Assembly: GCA_002633005.1 (NCBI GenBank)
Contig: NMRA01000129.1
Coordinates: 90,133 to 154,132, forward strand
Origin: Phoronis australis
Taxonomy: Eukaryota > Phoronida > Phoronidae
DNA: 64,000 nt
Direction: 5' to 3'
Under the pieces are notes generated by a model. It did not search any database, was not told where the DNA came from, and worked only from the letters and a program-made list of their open reading frames with translations. A program made the position numbers and the translations under genes. Below are positions 46,601 through 55,986 of the stretch, one piece after another (position 1 is the stretch's first letter; each line of letters opens with the position of its first letter).

Positions 46601-49600
46601 TACACTGGTTTGACAATGTCTTGTGTCTGCCAGAAAATCAATAAGACATTATGATGTCTTCTTCGTAAAATTTGTATGTAAGGTCTTGACATTACATTTG
46701 ATTGTGGCCTTATATCCGAATATATAGCCATATCCCTGTTTTCAGAAGCGTTTCTCACGAAACTCATTATTTTGACTTTAAAAGCGTGTTTGCCATTTTG
46801 AACTTATTAGCACATGCTGTTTCGGGTTCTATCGTTTATTGTATGTCATCATGACAAGGTTTTTAGCCAGTCACTATTTTATTAACCTTCGCAATATTGA
46901 CTGTGGTCTTGGCTGATTGGCTGAAAACACAACAACAACTGGCCACGTATCTGAAGCTACGGCATGGCTTTATCTCTGCATTCGCAAACATTCCCAGAAA
47001 ATGCCTCGTTTCAAGTATGATGTCTTTATAATCGAAGCAAGGCATCTTCACGCATGCGACCAGTTTAGATTTTCAGATGTGGAGAACACTGTCAAAAAGA
47101 TATAGCCTTATATTTACTGCTTGTTACTGTTCGTTCTATCCAGGCACCCGATCTGTAGCAAAAGATATTAGTAAGTGAAAGTTAATGACATCACCGTCTT
47201 TCACGCGTAATGCATGGTGATATCTTGCAAAGACTTCCTTGATCTTGTTAACTTCTTAAGAAATTAGCCGAGGAGAACTCAGTCCATACTTCAGCTGATG
47301 TGCATTGTCATTCATCGATACAAAGTACTTGCAGCTGGAAATCTAAAGTTCTGTTTTGTTACTCAACGCGATATAAGTATTCCAACGCCAGTATTCTTTT
47401 CAAATAGTTGTGTAAAAGGCGCACGAGGTATATGAATAACTTCAAAAGTCCCGNGTTTACTGACCCAAGACACCGCAGAAAGCCTTCAAGCATATTGAAC
47501 TCATGCCGCTGAACTGTATCAAACGCGTTGTCGATATCAACGAAACTGAAGGTAAGGAACACTTGTTATTCTGAACAGTGTTTGCTAATGGTGGTGTTTT
47601 TGTAGTATTGAACTGCAACGTTATGATTGGTGAGAAAGGTAATGAGTCCCTGAAACGTTGTAATGTTGTATTTGTTAACGTGTTGTTCTTTTGTGAAGCT
47701 GTGTTATACTTCTTTTGTGGAAGAAGGTACAAATCCGCAAGATGTTTAAAGTCACAAAGAACCTTTTCCCTGCAATTTTCAGTATCAGAATTGCCAATGT
47801 TTTATTCGAGACCACTTACCGTGGTAAAATTGTTTCGAATCAGGGTAAGAGTTGTTTTCTGCACTTCGGAAGTAGTTGGCATTCGACAGTAAATTTTGGC
47901 TGCTTTATCTCAAGATTTTGTCTCTTGCAGTCCAGTTTGTTGCAGTGTTATGTTATAGTTATCCTAAAATCCTGTTAATGTCATAAGTTGCGTTTATCAA
48001 AACAATGTTTTACAATTCAGTTCATTCGTATAGTTTTCTGAATTCACAAAAGCTAGTGCTGTGTTCCATCGCAGGGACTCCTTTTAGCTACCAAATTATA
48101 GAGTAGCACCATTTGGAGAATTATATGTGCAGGTTTTCTAAGAAACGCTGGTCTCGAATAGGTGCCTGGTCTGGAACATGTCTGAAATTAGTAGTTGTTC
48201 AATGTATTACAACATCTGTGTACATGGGAACTTTGTTGCTGATTTTACTGCAGATCCAGACTCCATGATGTCAACTGATATTTTTTCTCACAGCGAAAAC
48301 ACCAGTACTGTTACTAGTTAATGACCCGTCACACCAATTTCGTTCTCAGAACGTCTGAGTCACCTTAAGACCTTGATCAAATCATGCTAATCAGGCAACT
48401 TTGGTTCAAAACAGAGGTTCAGTGTGACACTGTTCATGAAGTTCTTTGTCGGTGTTTCCAATATTTCTTCAGTGTCCTCCCAGTTTTAGCCGCGTTAGAA
48501 CATAGTGAGAACCTTTTTAGTGTGAAAGGGTCTTAAGTCTTTCAGTAGCCATCACTAACAACTTTATCTGTTGAGTTTATTAAAGGGACATTCTCGGTCA
48601 GGAAAGTCATTTTACGGAAATTTGCTGTTGCCTATAATCAAACCCACAGGCTCTGCAGTAGCAGCCGAACGCTATACCACCGAGCCAAATTCCACACGTT
48701 AAATACCAAAGTATTTTGAGCGTATTTAATTAGCAATAACTTAGGTGTTGATGTCAGTAACTGTCTTACGACAAGAATTGGCGATGTATAATAAAGTCAC
48801 AAAAACAAAAGATTTTGTTGTTTATAGCTCTGGTCAAAGCTAATCATTTGAAGAAAAAACTCCCACTCAAGAATGATCCCAAAAGTTGTGTTTTCCCGTT
48901 TCAAAAAACGATGGTGTCCCTTTAAAAGCATTTGTTGTATTTGTATTTGCACTGTTGGTGTTGTACAATAACATGTTTGATAGTTCAATGTTTGTTGTAT
49001 AATTTGGCTGATTTTAAAACAGTTATCATTGAAAATTATCATTTACAGGCTTATAGTAATTTTTCAGTAATTTCGCACAAAATATTTCCCAAAATTGACA
49101 TTTTTACCCAATGTCGTTTATGACATCTGCATTTACACAATGAACCAAGCTAACACTATGCTAGAATTTTATTAATATTTTTTTTAATTCTCAATTATGC
49201 TCATTTTGTTGGAAAATTTCACAGAACAGAATTGTACTTGTCCACTGTATTGTGTGTTAAATACATGGTGAATTACCATAATCTCCAAGTCCTATAGTTT
49301 TCCTTTTTACTTCAAATCAGAGTATTTGGGCAGCGAATTCTCTTAAAGACATGTTCTGTCGAAAAGAGAGTTCCATTTACAATTATCAGCTTTTGTTAAA
49401 CTAAAACGAACATTGAAGTTGATGAGACTTTTAACGGTAATTATCGTTTATAAACATAATTTGGCTAAATCACTCAAGACTGGTGCATGATGGGTAGTAA
49501 CCGTTTATGATTGATCATTTGATTTCAAAATTTATTTACCTTACTCTCATCATTAGACCTAATTTCCTGCAGTTTTAGCCATTGTTATTCATAATGTTTT

Positions 49601-52225
49601 AGTGTGCTCATAAAATAACTTACAGAACAAGCCGTACTCGCGGTATGCTAAAGTGGAGATTGTGAATTATTGATTCTACAAAACTTCACATCCATTGACA
49701 ACCGGAACTACTTAGAATGTCAAACAAATGCCAATTGTCCACATTATTAAATCCATGGTAATTAAACCTCTGGCTTTTGCTCACCGCTTATGGTCTGCGA
49801 ACACCTAATGAGCTCTGAAACATCTTGAACATTTCAAAAGTGTCCTGTTACTAACACTAAAATTTTGGTTTTGTTACTTTGCGATTTTTTTATGGAAATA
49901 GACAACCCGCATCATGCAATGTTATTCCCCAATACCACGTCGCAATACTTATTAGTCAAGGTTGAGTGATTTACGGCGGGTCATTTTTTATGTAAAACTC
50001 ATTCTTAAACAATTTGGCAATTTTTAATCTACTTCATATTCCCATATGTTGTGTTTCTTTTTTTTTCTCTAACTGATTTGGCCAAGCAGTCGTAGAGATA
50101 AGGAATTAGCATGCAAGTTCCACTTTAAAAGAAATTGCGATAATAGGTCATTCTTCAGCCTCTGTTATGTGCAGTTTTAAATAACTTAAAACTGTGTACA
50201 TGTGGTGATCTTTACGCACTTCCAATGTCTCGAGCTCAACAGTCTATTCGATTTCCACTTTCCAGAGTTCAGAAATATGTTTTCGTTGATCTGTCGCTCA
50301 TCGACCGAATACAAGGAAAGATTATACAACTTCATGCTAGCGAACGATGAAGACATGAGTAAAACAGAATTCTTGACATGTCTCTGTAAGCATGTCGCCA
50401 ATAATGTGTGCAGGGCGGACTATGTGAGTTGCATTCTTTCAGTCAGGCTTTTTGCCTCCTCTCTCTGTTGTCTATCCTTGTGTTCACTCAGTGTTGTTTT
50501 AGCATGTTGAATTATCTTGTACGAATACTTGTTCGTGGTTTTTGCTCTTACTTTGACTTTCGCTTTGTCAACTGTAGGCACTCGTCTTCAATAAACTAGT
50601 GATCTGTCCGCATGACATTATCAAAATGGAAGTTGTGTCATCGTAACATTCACTTTTTATTAAATAATTGTATATTTTGTCAAAAACCTAGTTTGTTCTG
50701 GTCTGGACATCTGACTCATTTTGAAACCTGTGCATCACTAAAAACGCTTTCCATTTTAAAAAGGGAATTTCCATTCATTCCCTTTTTGTGCCTGAAAATG
50801 CAGATTTTTGGTGTGCCTAGATTTCCATCATTTTGGCTTAAAATTTAATACTTTTCATTTCATTTAAGCCCCTTGCGTCTGGCGCAGAAATTTCTGCGAT
50901 AGAATTCTGTGCAGAAATTTCTCGTGCTGGAATTGTGTGCAGAAATTTCTGCACCTCCAGCACAGAAGTCTAGCGCAGAAATTTCTGCGCAGGATGCAGA
51001 GGGCTGACATAAAATGAAAAGTATTAAATTTTTAGCCAAAATGATGTAAATCTAGACACACAAAAAATCTGCACAAAAAGGGAATGAATGGAAATTCCCG
51101 TTTAACAGTGGAAAGTGTTTCAATAAAATAACTGCCTGCCCACATCAATTTTTGCCAAGGTCTCGGACTTTTTTCCATATGCCACACAGACGCTTGCAAA
51201 CTAGGTTTCAAACACCGTAAATCACACGCTTCCTCGCACATTGCAGCATGGTTTCTAAACCAATATCCCTGTCACTTGCACATTACAGGAGAACATCTTA
51301 ACGAGTGTCCCAGCTGATACATTAGCCATCGATGCCTCAGATGTGCTGACGTCCAGTAAACCCATCAACAAAGCAGTCAAGTAAGTGCAGGATGCCACAT
51401 CAGTCTAATGGTTTTGATCCTTCGTCCAATAAGTTTAAATTCAACCGAAATGTAGTTCGTGGCGGAAGACACCATTATAGTTGGGATTTTTGTGGTGACA
51501 TAATGTCAACCGATTGTTTGGCTCCAATGACACATACTGCCCTCTAGTGGATGACAAAAGACCATCTTGTTTATGTTATTTCCATGTACACTATAAAGTT
51601 TGTTGCAGAAGTACCTCCATCTTTTGGTAGAGGTCAGTAGCGAATTGTCAGTTCAACTTGACCGTCACCATTGTTTTATGACAGTCTCCCTTTGTATATG
51701 ACAACTTCAACATTTTTTCAATACTATTTTGCATATTTTTTAAATAAAGAAACACCTGTACACTTACTGTAGGTTTTTCGTTGGTCCATTTTTTTATTTT
51801 GTTTACTGCTTGTTCTGGTATATGCAAATGACAATTATCCAAACATTTATGGATTTGCCTGTTGTGCGTGCTGTGTGTTGTCTGCGTTTAATTGACAGCT
51901 TTTGCAGTGCAGATGATGATTTACCTTGGATTGCCATCTTTGATTGAAGCCACCAATTATTACACTTTTTGTAACTGTTGGAAATGTACTGCTTTTGACA
52001 AATGCCGAGTCTATATTTTTGGCGTTTCACTTCAGCCGTTTTGGGAAGCGTGTGAGCCGCGTGTTCTCGTTCAACCGTACGCCGAGGAAGCTGAAGCGAG
52101 CCATGTCCAGCGTGTCCATGTTCATGAGCCCGTCACGTGACTCCAGTTCTCAGGCGCATGCTCTCTCTATGACGCCGAGTGCTGAGCTTGGACTGCGTCT
52201 GGCCAGTAGTACGCTCAATTTAGCT
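29589..52225 (+). CDS. ECT2: ECT2, RhoGEF of cytokinesis (exons 1-21; 3' end not settled)
   Basis: Exons: 29589-29625, 30625-30701, 31430-31609, 32166-32255, 33335-33442, 35696-35797, 36655-36754, 37465-37580, 37825-37890, 38555-38774, 39202-39323, 39693-39881, 40427-40537, 42781-42877, 43624-43705, 45882-45960, 46467-46586, 47408-47551, 50266-50423, 51289-51380 and 52036-52225. Phases agree throughout except inside exon 18, where one base appears to be missing. With that base the reading is 827 codons long, open at the 3' end; vertebrate ECT2 is about 880-910 residues. Order of parts: BRCT0 (residues about 13-98), BRCT1 (99-198), BRCT2 (199-292), a basic hinge with RKRKRLLR (293-365), DH (about 380-592), PH (about 597-733) and a basic Ser-rich tail. 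In animals ECT2 activates RhoA at the cell equator; its BRCT repeats bind the phosphorylated centralspindlin subunit CYK4/RACGAP1 and relieve auto-inhibition. The ATG at 29589 opens a short exon with a normal donor, and no earlier start is in frame. Confidence 0.95.
29966..30045 (-). repeat. tRNA-like SINE fragment
   Basis: On the minus strand the unit shows a box A-like start and a GCTGGTTCGATTCCCGACCT box B. The anticodon arm is not well formed, so I read it as a tRNA-derived repeat, not a gene. It lies in ECT2 intron 1. Confidence 0.55.
30350..30466 (+). mobile_element. Small element with GTAGGCGC/GCGCCTAC ends
   Basis: A roughly 115-base unit in ECT2 intron 1 is bounded by inverted AGTAGGCGC and GCGCCTACT words and shares its interior with 19790-19880. 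It has no coding content. Confidence 0.55.
30668..30736 (+). repeat. 22-base exon segment repeated in the following intron
   Basis: Bases 30668-30689 inside ECT2 exon 2 are copied exactly at 30715-30736, just after the donor site. The copy ends in CTCTACAG and so resembles an acceptor. Confidence 0.9.
32166..37890 (+). CDS. ECT2: ECT2 exons 4-9: BRCT1 and BRCT2
   Basis: BRCT1 is built from exons 4-6 (32166-32255, 33335-33442, 35696-35797), with LILCFTGFKQKEEL, HHMGGSIRKDFSTRVTHLVA and SEEWIHKAWERR. BRCT2 comes from exons 7-9 (36655-36754, 37465-37580, 37825-37890), with CSLAFIGFPEEEK, SHLVVDEHNV and WFWGSVQMEACADE. The Trp of each C-terminal helix and the VTHLV motif are kept. This is the phosphopeptide-binding part that contacts RACGAP1 in known ECT2 proteins. 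Confidence 0.93.
32398..32906. mobile_element. hAT-like non-autonomous element with 6-base target duplication
   Basis: The ends are CAGGGCTTGGAATTTTC and its inverse TCATTCCAAGCCCTG. Direct AAGTTT repeats sit immediately outside both ends (32392-32397 and 32907-32912). The interior has a TTTCCGC-rich left part and one short frame at 32642-32731. Relatives lie at 38153-38350 and 54102-54351. CAGGG...CCCTG ends are typical of hAT elements, although classic hAT duplications are 8 bases. It lies in ECT2 intron 4. Confidence 0.75.
34001..34389. other. Assembly gap (389 N)
   Basis: This is an unsequenced block in ECT2 intron 5. The sequence to its right is a LINE 3' tail, so the gap probably hides more of that repeat. 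Confidence 0.98.
34390..34651 (+). mobile_element. 3' tail of a non-LTR retrotransposon (LINE)
   Basis: The T-rich stretch leads to a hairpin-like GAGGGCCCTCTTGG ... GAGGCCACCCTC block and ends in AATAATAAATAAATAAATAA. A 3' hairpin followed by a short tandem A-rich tail is usual in CR1/L2-like LINEs. The coding part, if any, is hidden in the gap to the left. Confidence 0.6.
35958..36136. mobile_element. 179-base MITE with perfect 14-base ends
   Basis: AATTGACCTATCGC at 35958-35971 is the exact inverse of 36123-36136. The interior has no open frame longer than about 15 codons. It lies in ECT2 intron 6. Confidence 0.65.
36766..36840 (+). repeat. (GGTT)n / GGTTGGTTGCTT microsatellite
   Basis: About 75 bases of GGTT units with CTTGGTTG variants begin 12 bases after the ECT2 exon 7 donor. 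Length variation between individuals is likely. Confidence 0.95.
38153..38350 (+). mobile_element. hAT-like element relative, 3'-truncated
   Basis: AAGGCTTGGAATTTTCCTCT and about 190 following bases match the element at 54102-54351 closely (TTTCCTCTTATTTGAT and CTATTTATTTGTGGAACR words). The right terminus is not found here. It lies in ECT2 intron 9. Confidence 0.65.
38555..38774 (+). CDS. ECT2: ECT2 exon 10: hinge with nuclear signal
   Basis: This exon links BRCT2 to the DH domain. It carries two TP sites in a basic setting (RTPRRRTPQ) and a strong bipartite-like basic patch (RTRKRKRLLR), then a Ser/Thr-rich stretch. In vertebrates this hinge holds the nuclear localisation signals and mitotic phosphorylation sites; by position the same role is likely here. 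Confidence 0.9.
39202..45960 (+). CDS. ECT2: ECT2 exons 11-16: DH (RhoGEF) domain
   Basis: Exons are 39202-39323, 39693-39881, 40427-40537, 42781-42877, 43624-43705 and 45882-45960. CR1 is seen in ELLQTETNYVGIL, the middle in KHIFGQIPPIYEIH and YPPFINFFENTKETI, and CR3 in ELIIRPVQRLPSVALLL, the most conserved Dbl-family helix. The domain catalyses GDP release from Rho. Exon 15 ends two bases into a codon (AC|GTAAGT), which exon 16 completes as Thr. Confidence 0.95.
41239..41415 (+). pseudogene. Inward-facing THAP start in the left arm, 58 codons
   Basis: The frame begins MPRCCCVLGCTHR, the same start as the minus-strand frame at 42030, then diverges after about 15 codons and stops. It is a mirrored fragment created by the long inverted repeat. 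Only the first cysteine pair of the zinc site is present. Confidence 0.6.
41364..42030 (-). pseudogene. Degenerate THAP zinc-finger reading frame of a DNA transposon
   Basis: From the ATG at 42030 the frame reads MPRCCCVPGCSHY, GRFPKYD, RRTWLARSC and LPSKHF. THAP domains have C-x4-C, a conserved Trp and C-x2-H-F. Here the first Cys pair and Trp are present, but the Cys before SKHF is replaced by Pro. The frame stops at 41662; an overlapping frame (41669 to 41364) continues with a Ser/Pro/Glu-rich stretch and stops, with no catalytic domain. A frameshift or a lost intron would explain the break. THAP domains in transposons bind the element ends. Confidence 0.65.
43757..43922. mobile_element. 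Solo arm of the THAP-type element
   Basis: About 165 bases match the outer part of the right arm of 40976-42299 (CTTGCCTCCCAAAA, TTCCGGAGTAGAG, GTCTGGGATAAYCAACGAAC and the CGCCTTTAA end). The inner part and the THAP frame are absent. Confidence 0.8.
43941..44067 (+). repeat. tRNA-derived SINE, copy 2
   Basis: Box A-like GTGTGGCCTAGTGTGATAGG and box B-like GTGGGTTCGAGTCCCACTGG are followed by the tail AGACTCTTGAGTC. It matches 27138-27265 in the other orientation. It lies beside the solo THAP arm in ECT2 intron 15. Confidence 0.8.
44100..44252 (+). other. 50-codon open frame in an ECT2 intron
   Basis: An ATG-started frame (MDSPETAQELLSLRRKMLKL at its start) of 50 codons with a coding-like, charged composition stops exactly at the edge of the hAT-like end at 44253. 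I recognise no family. It may be a remnant of an inserted element or chance. Confidence 0.3.
44253..44640 (-). pseudogene. Decayed hAT-type TTF/zinc-finger frame with a hAT-like terminus
   Basis: On the minus strand a stretch reads PEFIPKWKEDFDWLPYDID, a TAG stop, then KMCCVPCEKYA and ESLKCHKQSTGHSAAYKKHS. This order (W-x-K...W, C-x2-C, then S-L-x-x-H...S-x-x-H) is that of the TTF-type zinc finger found before hAT transposases and in domesticated ZMYM/KIAA-type genes. In-frame stops upstream and inside show it is broken. The plus-strand edge at 44253 starts CAGGGCTCGACATTTAC, like a hAT end. Confidence 0.6.
45226..45284 (+). repeat. 60-base dispersed repeat, partner of 27046-27106
   Basis: The stretch around GCAATGGGCCCACATGAGC matches the other copy in inverted orientation. 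Type is unknown. Confidence 0.55.
45330..45510. mobile_element. Relative of the TGGTCTCAACTTG MITE
   Basis: GCTTGAGACCAGGCTCTGCA and the end word GGAACAAGTGGAGACCATTA match inner and outer parts of the element at 7790-8045. The unit also holds its own inverted pair, CTGACAGTTCGTTATT and AATAACGAACTGTCA. Confidence 0.5.
46467..50423 (+). CDS. ECT2: ECT2 exons 17-19: PH domain, with a frame break in exon 18
   Basis: Exon 17 (46467-46586) has NHVTLFLFSDTLE. Exon 18 (47408-47551) starts LCKRRTRYMNNFKSP and, after a one-base frame change, continues KHIELMPLNCIKRVVDI. Exon 19 (50266-50423) ends the PH helix with CLCKHVANNVCRADY. Both halves of exon 18 match ECT2 in order, and the exon edges fit the neighbours' phases, so the frame break is best explained by one missing base (probably in the CCC run at 47464-47466, near the N at 47454). 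The PH domain binds membrane lipids and the DH domain. Confidence 0.88.
48570..48745 (-). repeat. tRNA-like SINE, copy 1 of a pair
   Basis: On the minus strand it shows TTGGCTCGGTGGTATAGCG as box A and GTGGGTTTGATT as a weak box B. The flanks (TTAAAGGGACATTCTCGG and AGTATTTTGAGCGTATTTAA) also match 53876-54030, so the repeat extends beyond the tRNA-like part. It lies in ECT2 intron 18. Confidence 0.65.
50738..51122. mobile_element. Fold-back element centred on AGAAATTTCT palindromes
   Basis: The left arm (50738 to about 50880) and right arm (about 50990 to 51122) are inverted copies, sharing GGGAATTTCCATTCATTCCC, ATCATTTTGGCT and TTTAATACTTTTCAT. The centre (50881-50993) contains four GCAGAAATTTCTGC-like palindromes separated by short spacers. 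It has no coding content. It lies in ECT2 intron 19. Confidence 0.85.
51289..52225 (+). CDS. ECT2: ECT2 exons 20-21: C-terminal basic tail
   Basis: Exon 20 (51289-51380) is a linker. Exon 21 (52036-52225) holds the polybasic cluster FGKRVSRVFSFNRTPRKLKR, the counterpart of the vertebrate ECT2 membrane-binding cluster, followed by a Ser-rich stretch. Exon 21 ends in phase 0 at a GTAAGT donor, so at least one more exon follows. Confidence 0.9.
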
Positions 52226-52414
52226 GTAAGTGATTATCTCTGGGGGTGCGGCACAAGTTGATTGCGACTGACCACATAGGACCAATGGCTTATTTCGGTC
52301 CACTTTTATCTAAAACGCCAAATGTGCGTCTCTGTCCAACAAATACAGGGAGATCAAAAGTGTCTCTAATCTAGATTTTATCGTAGGTGCCATTTTTTTT
52401 AGTAAATTAAGGTC

Positions 52415-52515
52415 ATGTAGGTCCCCAGAAAATATCCAAAATTTGGCTAACTTCGGAACATCTCAGAAATTGTTGATCGTATTGACATGAGAAACTTTTG
52501 GGTAATATGTAGTGC
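52415..52515 (+). repeat. Copy of the TAGGACC MITE family
   Basis: ATGTAGGTCCCCAGAAAATATCC at its start (ATGTAGGTCCCCAGAAAA) and a later CATCTCAGAAATTGTTGATCG-like word match 22135-22245 in the same orientation. Confidence 0.55.
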
Positions 52516-53875
52516 GCACTGTTCTCTAAAATGCAGTTAGGATTTGTTTTTAATCACCCTCATTTGCAAGATGGGCTATCAAAAATAATAGTTTTACGAC
52601 TTATATGAAAAAACAAAAAATGCACAAAAACGAGATGATAATTTATGAAACTAACAGCATTTAGGTACTTCATCTTAAACATCTGTTTAAAAACAAAATT
52701 TGGGTGATTTTATACTAAATCAAATTTACCTGTTTAATGTGAAAGAAAATGATGACTGATACGCAATTACCTTAAATGCGAAACCATCCAATAATATGTT
52801 ATTGATGCCATTGTCAAAAATCAATTTTCATTCATTTTGTAATTGACGAAAATATATCCTTTTACAGAATCAAGTTTTTAGTTTTGTATGTGTTTGGCTA
52901 AATACATAGACTTTTCCATAACGTCTTACATAACCTTGAGGTGTGCTATGCTTTGCACAGGGTTTGGGCAAACTTTCACTTCCATGATGCCTATTCGCAA
53001 AATTAGAAAATATCTAAACTTATAGCAATCGTATCAACGAGGGCAGTTTCCTGTGGAAGAAGTGTACCATAACAAAATTGTAGGTTTTGTGAACAGGCCA
53101 ATGAGCTCAAAGTTGTAATAATATACTACTTACCTTTTGCCTTGTTGAACTCTGCATCAGCCTTACAGGCTCAATGAAATCTTGACTTCTTTCAAGTATT
53201 CATACAAGTTTTATTGTATGAAGGTCCGCCCGTTTCAGATGTTATGTGCAAAATGGTGTGTGTGGTCTTAATTAGGAATGTGGCGTATCTGTGGTATATT
53301 GCTCCAAAACCACCTTCTGCTAATTTTTAGTACCATACTATACAGCCAGGTGGCAGTACAAGTCACCAGTCTTACGTGGCCAGTCACAATTGGTTTGTGC
53401 AGCGACTCTGCCATCTCTGCATGTGTGGGCAAGTCAGTCGTTCCCTTGTTCTTCCGTGTTTCATTTCTATGCATTCTGTTGGTTAGCGTTGTGCTGAGCT
53501 TAAACTGTTTGTTGTGAGATTTGTATATTGCTAGCCGTCCACCAGTTGCCCATTTTATCAAAGGTAGAAAGTCCAGTCGTAGCCAAGACAATCGCAAGCA
53601 TGTTACTGCAAAGTCGACGCTGAATTACTTGCAGCTGGCATTTTTTAATGCAATCGTTTACCCAGAAATATAGAATTGAATAACTAACTAAACTTAACTT
53701 TATTTTTACATTGATGTTGATTTATTGCAATTTCATTACAATATTTTCTTTAAACATTACATTTAACGAGACAATATCCTACATTGTTAGTGTTGTTATT
53801 GTTACGTACGGAAATTCAGAAGTGCTTACAAAAATATCGAAACTGGTATGGAGAAAATGGGTAATGTTTCAGTTA

Positions 53876-54030
53876 CTTAAAGGGTCATTATCGGCAAGAC
53901 TAGTGATTTTCTGAGATTGGTCCCGGCTCGGAATCAAACCTGGAACTCCGCTGTTGCGGCCTAACGCTATGCTGTATGAGCTAAATTCCACTCGGTATAT
54001 AATACTGTATTTTAAGTGTATTTAACTAGT
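53876..54030 (-). repeat. tRNA-like SINE, copy 2 of a pair
   Basis: On the minus strand AATTTAGCTCATACAGCATA and CCAGGTTTGATTCCGAGC stand where box A and box B would be. It shares its flanks with 48570-48745. Confidence 0.65.
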
Positions 54031-54101
54031 AAAGTCACCAGCTTTGGATTGACAGCAGTTGGAATTGGCGCTTTGAGGCTAAAAACTAAATGTGTATTCC
54101 A

Positions 54102-54351
54102 TAGGGTTTGGAATTTTCAACTTTTAAGAGGATTTCCTCTTTATTGGTTTCGATTTCCTCTTATTTGATTTCCAGTTTCCTCTTCCTTTGTCTCTTTTTT
54201 ATCATTATTTCAACTTTATACATGCAAAAACATTTTTCAGTTAAAGTTTGCAACACAAAACATTTCTATCACACAAGCCTATTTATTTGTGGAACGATGC
54301 ATCACCTGGAAAATTTTCCTCATTTTTTGCCGTTGGTCATTTGGAGTCCTG
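54102..54351 (+). mobile_element. hAT-like element, 250 bases, with 6-base flanking repeats
   Basis: The left end TAGGGTTTGGAATTTTC and right end GTCATTTGGAGTCCTG correspond to the ends of 32398-32906. ATTCCA lies directly outside both ends. The interior TTTCCTCTT-rich part matches 38153-38350. Confidence 0.7.
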
Positions 54352-54476
54352 ATTCCATCCAACAGTAAACCCAAAACTGCTTTTTCAGATGTGAAACTGA
54401 CAACGTCCGTTCAACGAAATGCTCACATACCTTCCACTGCATTAAGCGTCACGTTCATAATTTTTCATATTCAAAC

Positions 54477-54734
54477 TTAATGACCATCTTCACAAGCCTC
54501 TCTAATGAACTGTGAACCAATTAAGATCCAAGTTACCACTGTCTTAGCTAAGACCGCGCTTCGACCTTTGGTAAAGGTACTGAGCTCCGAGTCTTGCATC
54601 ATCTTGATGAGGCGGAGAAGTTTGGCTGGTTTTGACCTGCCCTGGCGTCGCTCTGGCAACATTGCAGACGGAACACTGATTCCACTTATTTCATGTAATT
54701 GAACTTTTCGCTTTGTTTTAAAAAATCTTGTCAT
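54477..54734 (-). other. Unassigned open frame, 85 codons, minus strand
   Basis: The frame is open with a coding-like composition (RRQGRSKPAKLLRLIKMMQ and TKGRSAVLAKTVVTWILIG). I do not recognise it and see no clear exon borders. The plus strand is also open over the same stretch, which weakens the case. Confidence 0.25.
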
Positions 54735-55095
54735 TACGGTAATACCTCACAGATGTCGGGCAGTCAAAAAATATCTATTTTTGCCGTTTTTAAGCTTGTC
54801 CGTAGTATTAATGTGTCCGCATCTTGCTTGGTTATTTTCGGCTGAATTTTTAAAAGTTAAAAAATTCATGTGTTGAAAACTAGGTTTACCATTTTTGAAA
54901 AAAATGAAACCAGAACCAGCTATTCTTGTTCGGCCTTTCTATGACTGTTCAGAGTGAACCTACAGTAGACAACTTTGTTTCTTTTTAGCGACAACGATTC
55001 TATAGAAATTAAAATTCCCTTTAGTTTCAGGATTATGTGCTGTTAATGCTTGATACTTTGTATATAGTGTTTTAAGTTTTGGATGACTAAAACGT

Positions 55096-55492
55096 CACTT
55101 AAGGTAATTGTCAACATAAAGTCCTTACACGATACATCGAAGGTGTTTTGACTTCCCATTTTCAATTATTTAAATGCTCAATAACTGAAAAATTTCAATT
55201 CATTCCTTAAAACATCAGACAATTGTTTATTTTTGACTGCCATTTTCTTTTGAAGTTGACTTTTTATTTTGAACATGGATTTCTTAAAAAGGTGACGACC
55301 TTGTGTTTGAAGTGTACGTTCTTGCTTGTGATTGGCGATGAACTGTGTATGGTCTCTGATTTTTGATTACCTACAAACAGAATAACACCTATTTAAGTCG
55401 TTTTTTTTTTTCAACTTCATTCCCAATTTTCATTTTTGAAGGCTCACATCTCTGTAGATTTTTTTCACATATGTTGACAATTACCTTAAGTG
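55096..55492. mobile_element. 397-base MITE with 23-base perfect ends
   Basis: CACTTAAGGTAATTGTCAAC at 55096, continued to 55118, is the exact inverse of 55470-55492. No coding content is seen inside. Confidence 0.7.
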
Positions 55493-55967
55493 AACTGTCC
55501 TTTTGCTAGGACTAGACATATTTCCGTTTCCATTTCCATAGCAGTACTGTTCACTCGGTGGCATTCCATTGTAGACAAAGGGTCCCAAAGGATCGTTGTC
55601 TAAGCTGAGTGGGTATTTCAAAAAGAGATCCCAATCTCACTCTGTGTCATGCTTACACAAAAACTCCGACGTAAGTTGGCATGTTGCCCCATGCTCAACA
55701 CTTTAGGCTCCAAATGCATGTCACTCTTACGCTGCATAGTACTAACTATGACTAGTTCACTTGCCGTAGTTAATCGAGATTTTCATTTTTTTTTATTGAA
55801 AATTCATAATTTGAATGAAAATTGTGAGAATATTCGAGGATGAAATATGAAGAGACTGCTTCAACTAAAGTGTGGTTGTTAACTCTGATTTGTTGTACTC
55901 GTTGATGTCCTAGAAACAAATGCGGAGGTTTACAGTCGCTGAAAACAGTGAAGTAAATATAATTATG

Positions 55968-55986
55968 TTTGTGTGTGTGTGTGTGG
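55968..55986 (+). repeat. (GT)n microsatellite
   Basis: There are about nine GT units. Confidence 0.85.

Noticed and set aside
47359-47562. Minus-strand frame with VDIDNAFDTVQR resembling a reverse-transcriptase motif
   Set aside because: The opposite strand is ECT2 exon 18 with correct splice sites and a match to the PH domain; the likeness is a shadow.
54388-54480. Possible ECT2 exon after the acceptor-like TTTTTCAG near 54388
   Set aside because: In the phase required by exon 21 it stops at the second codon.
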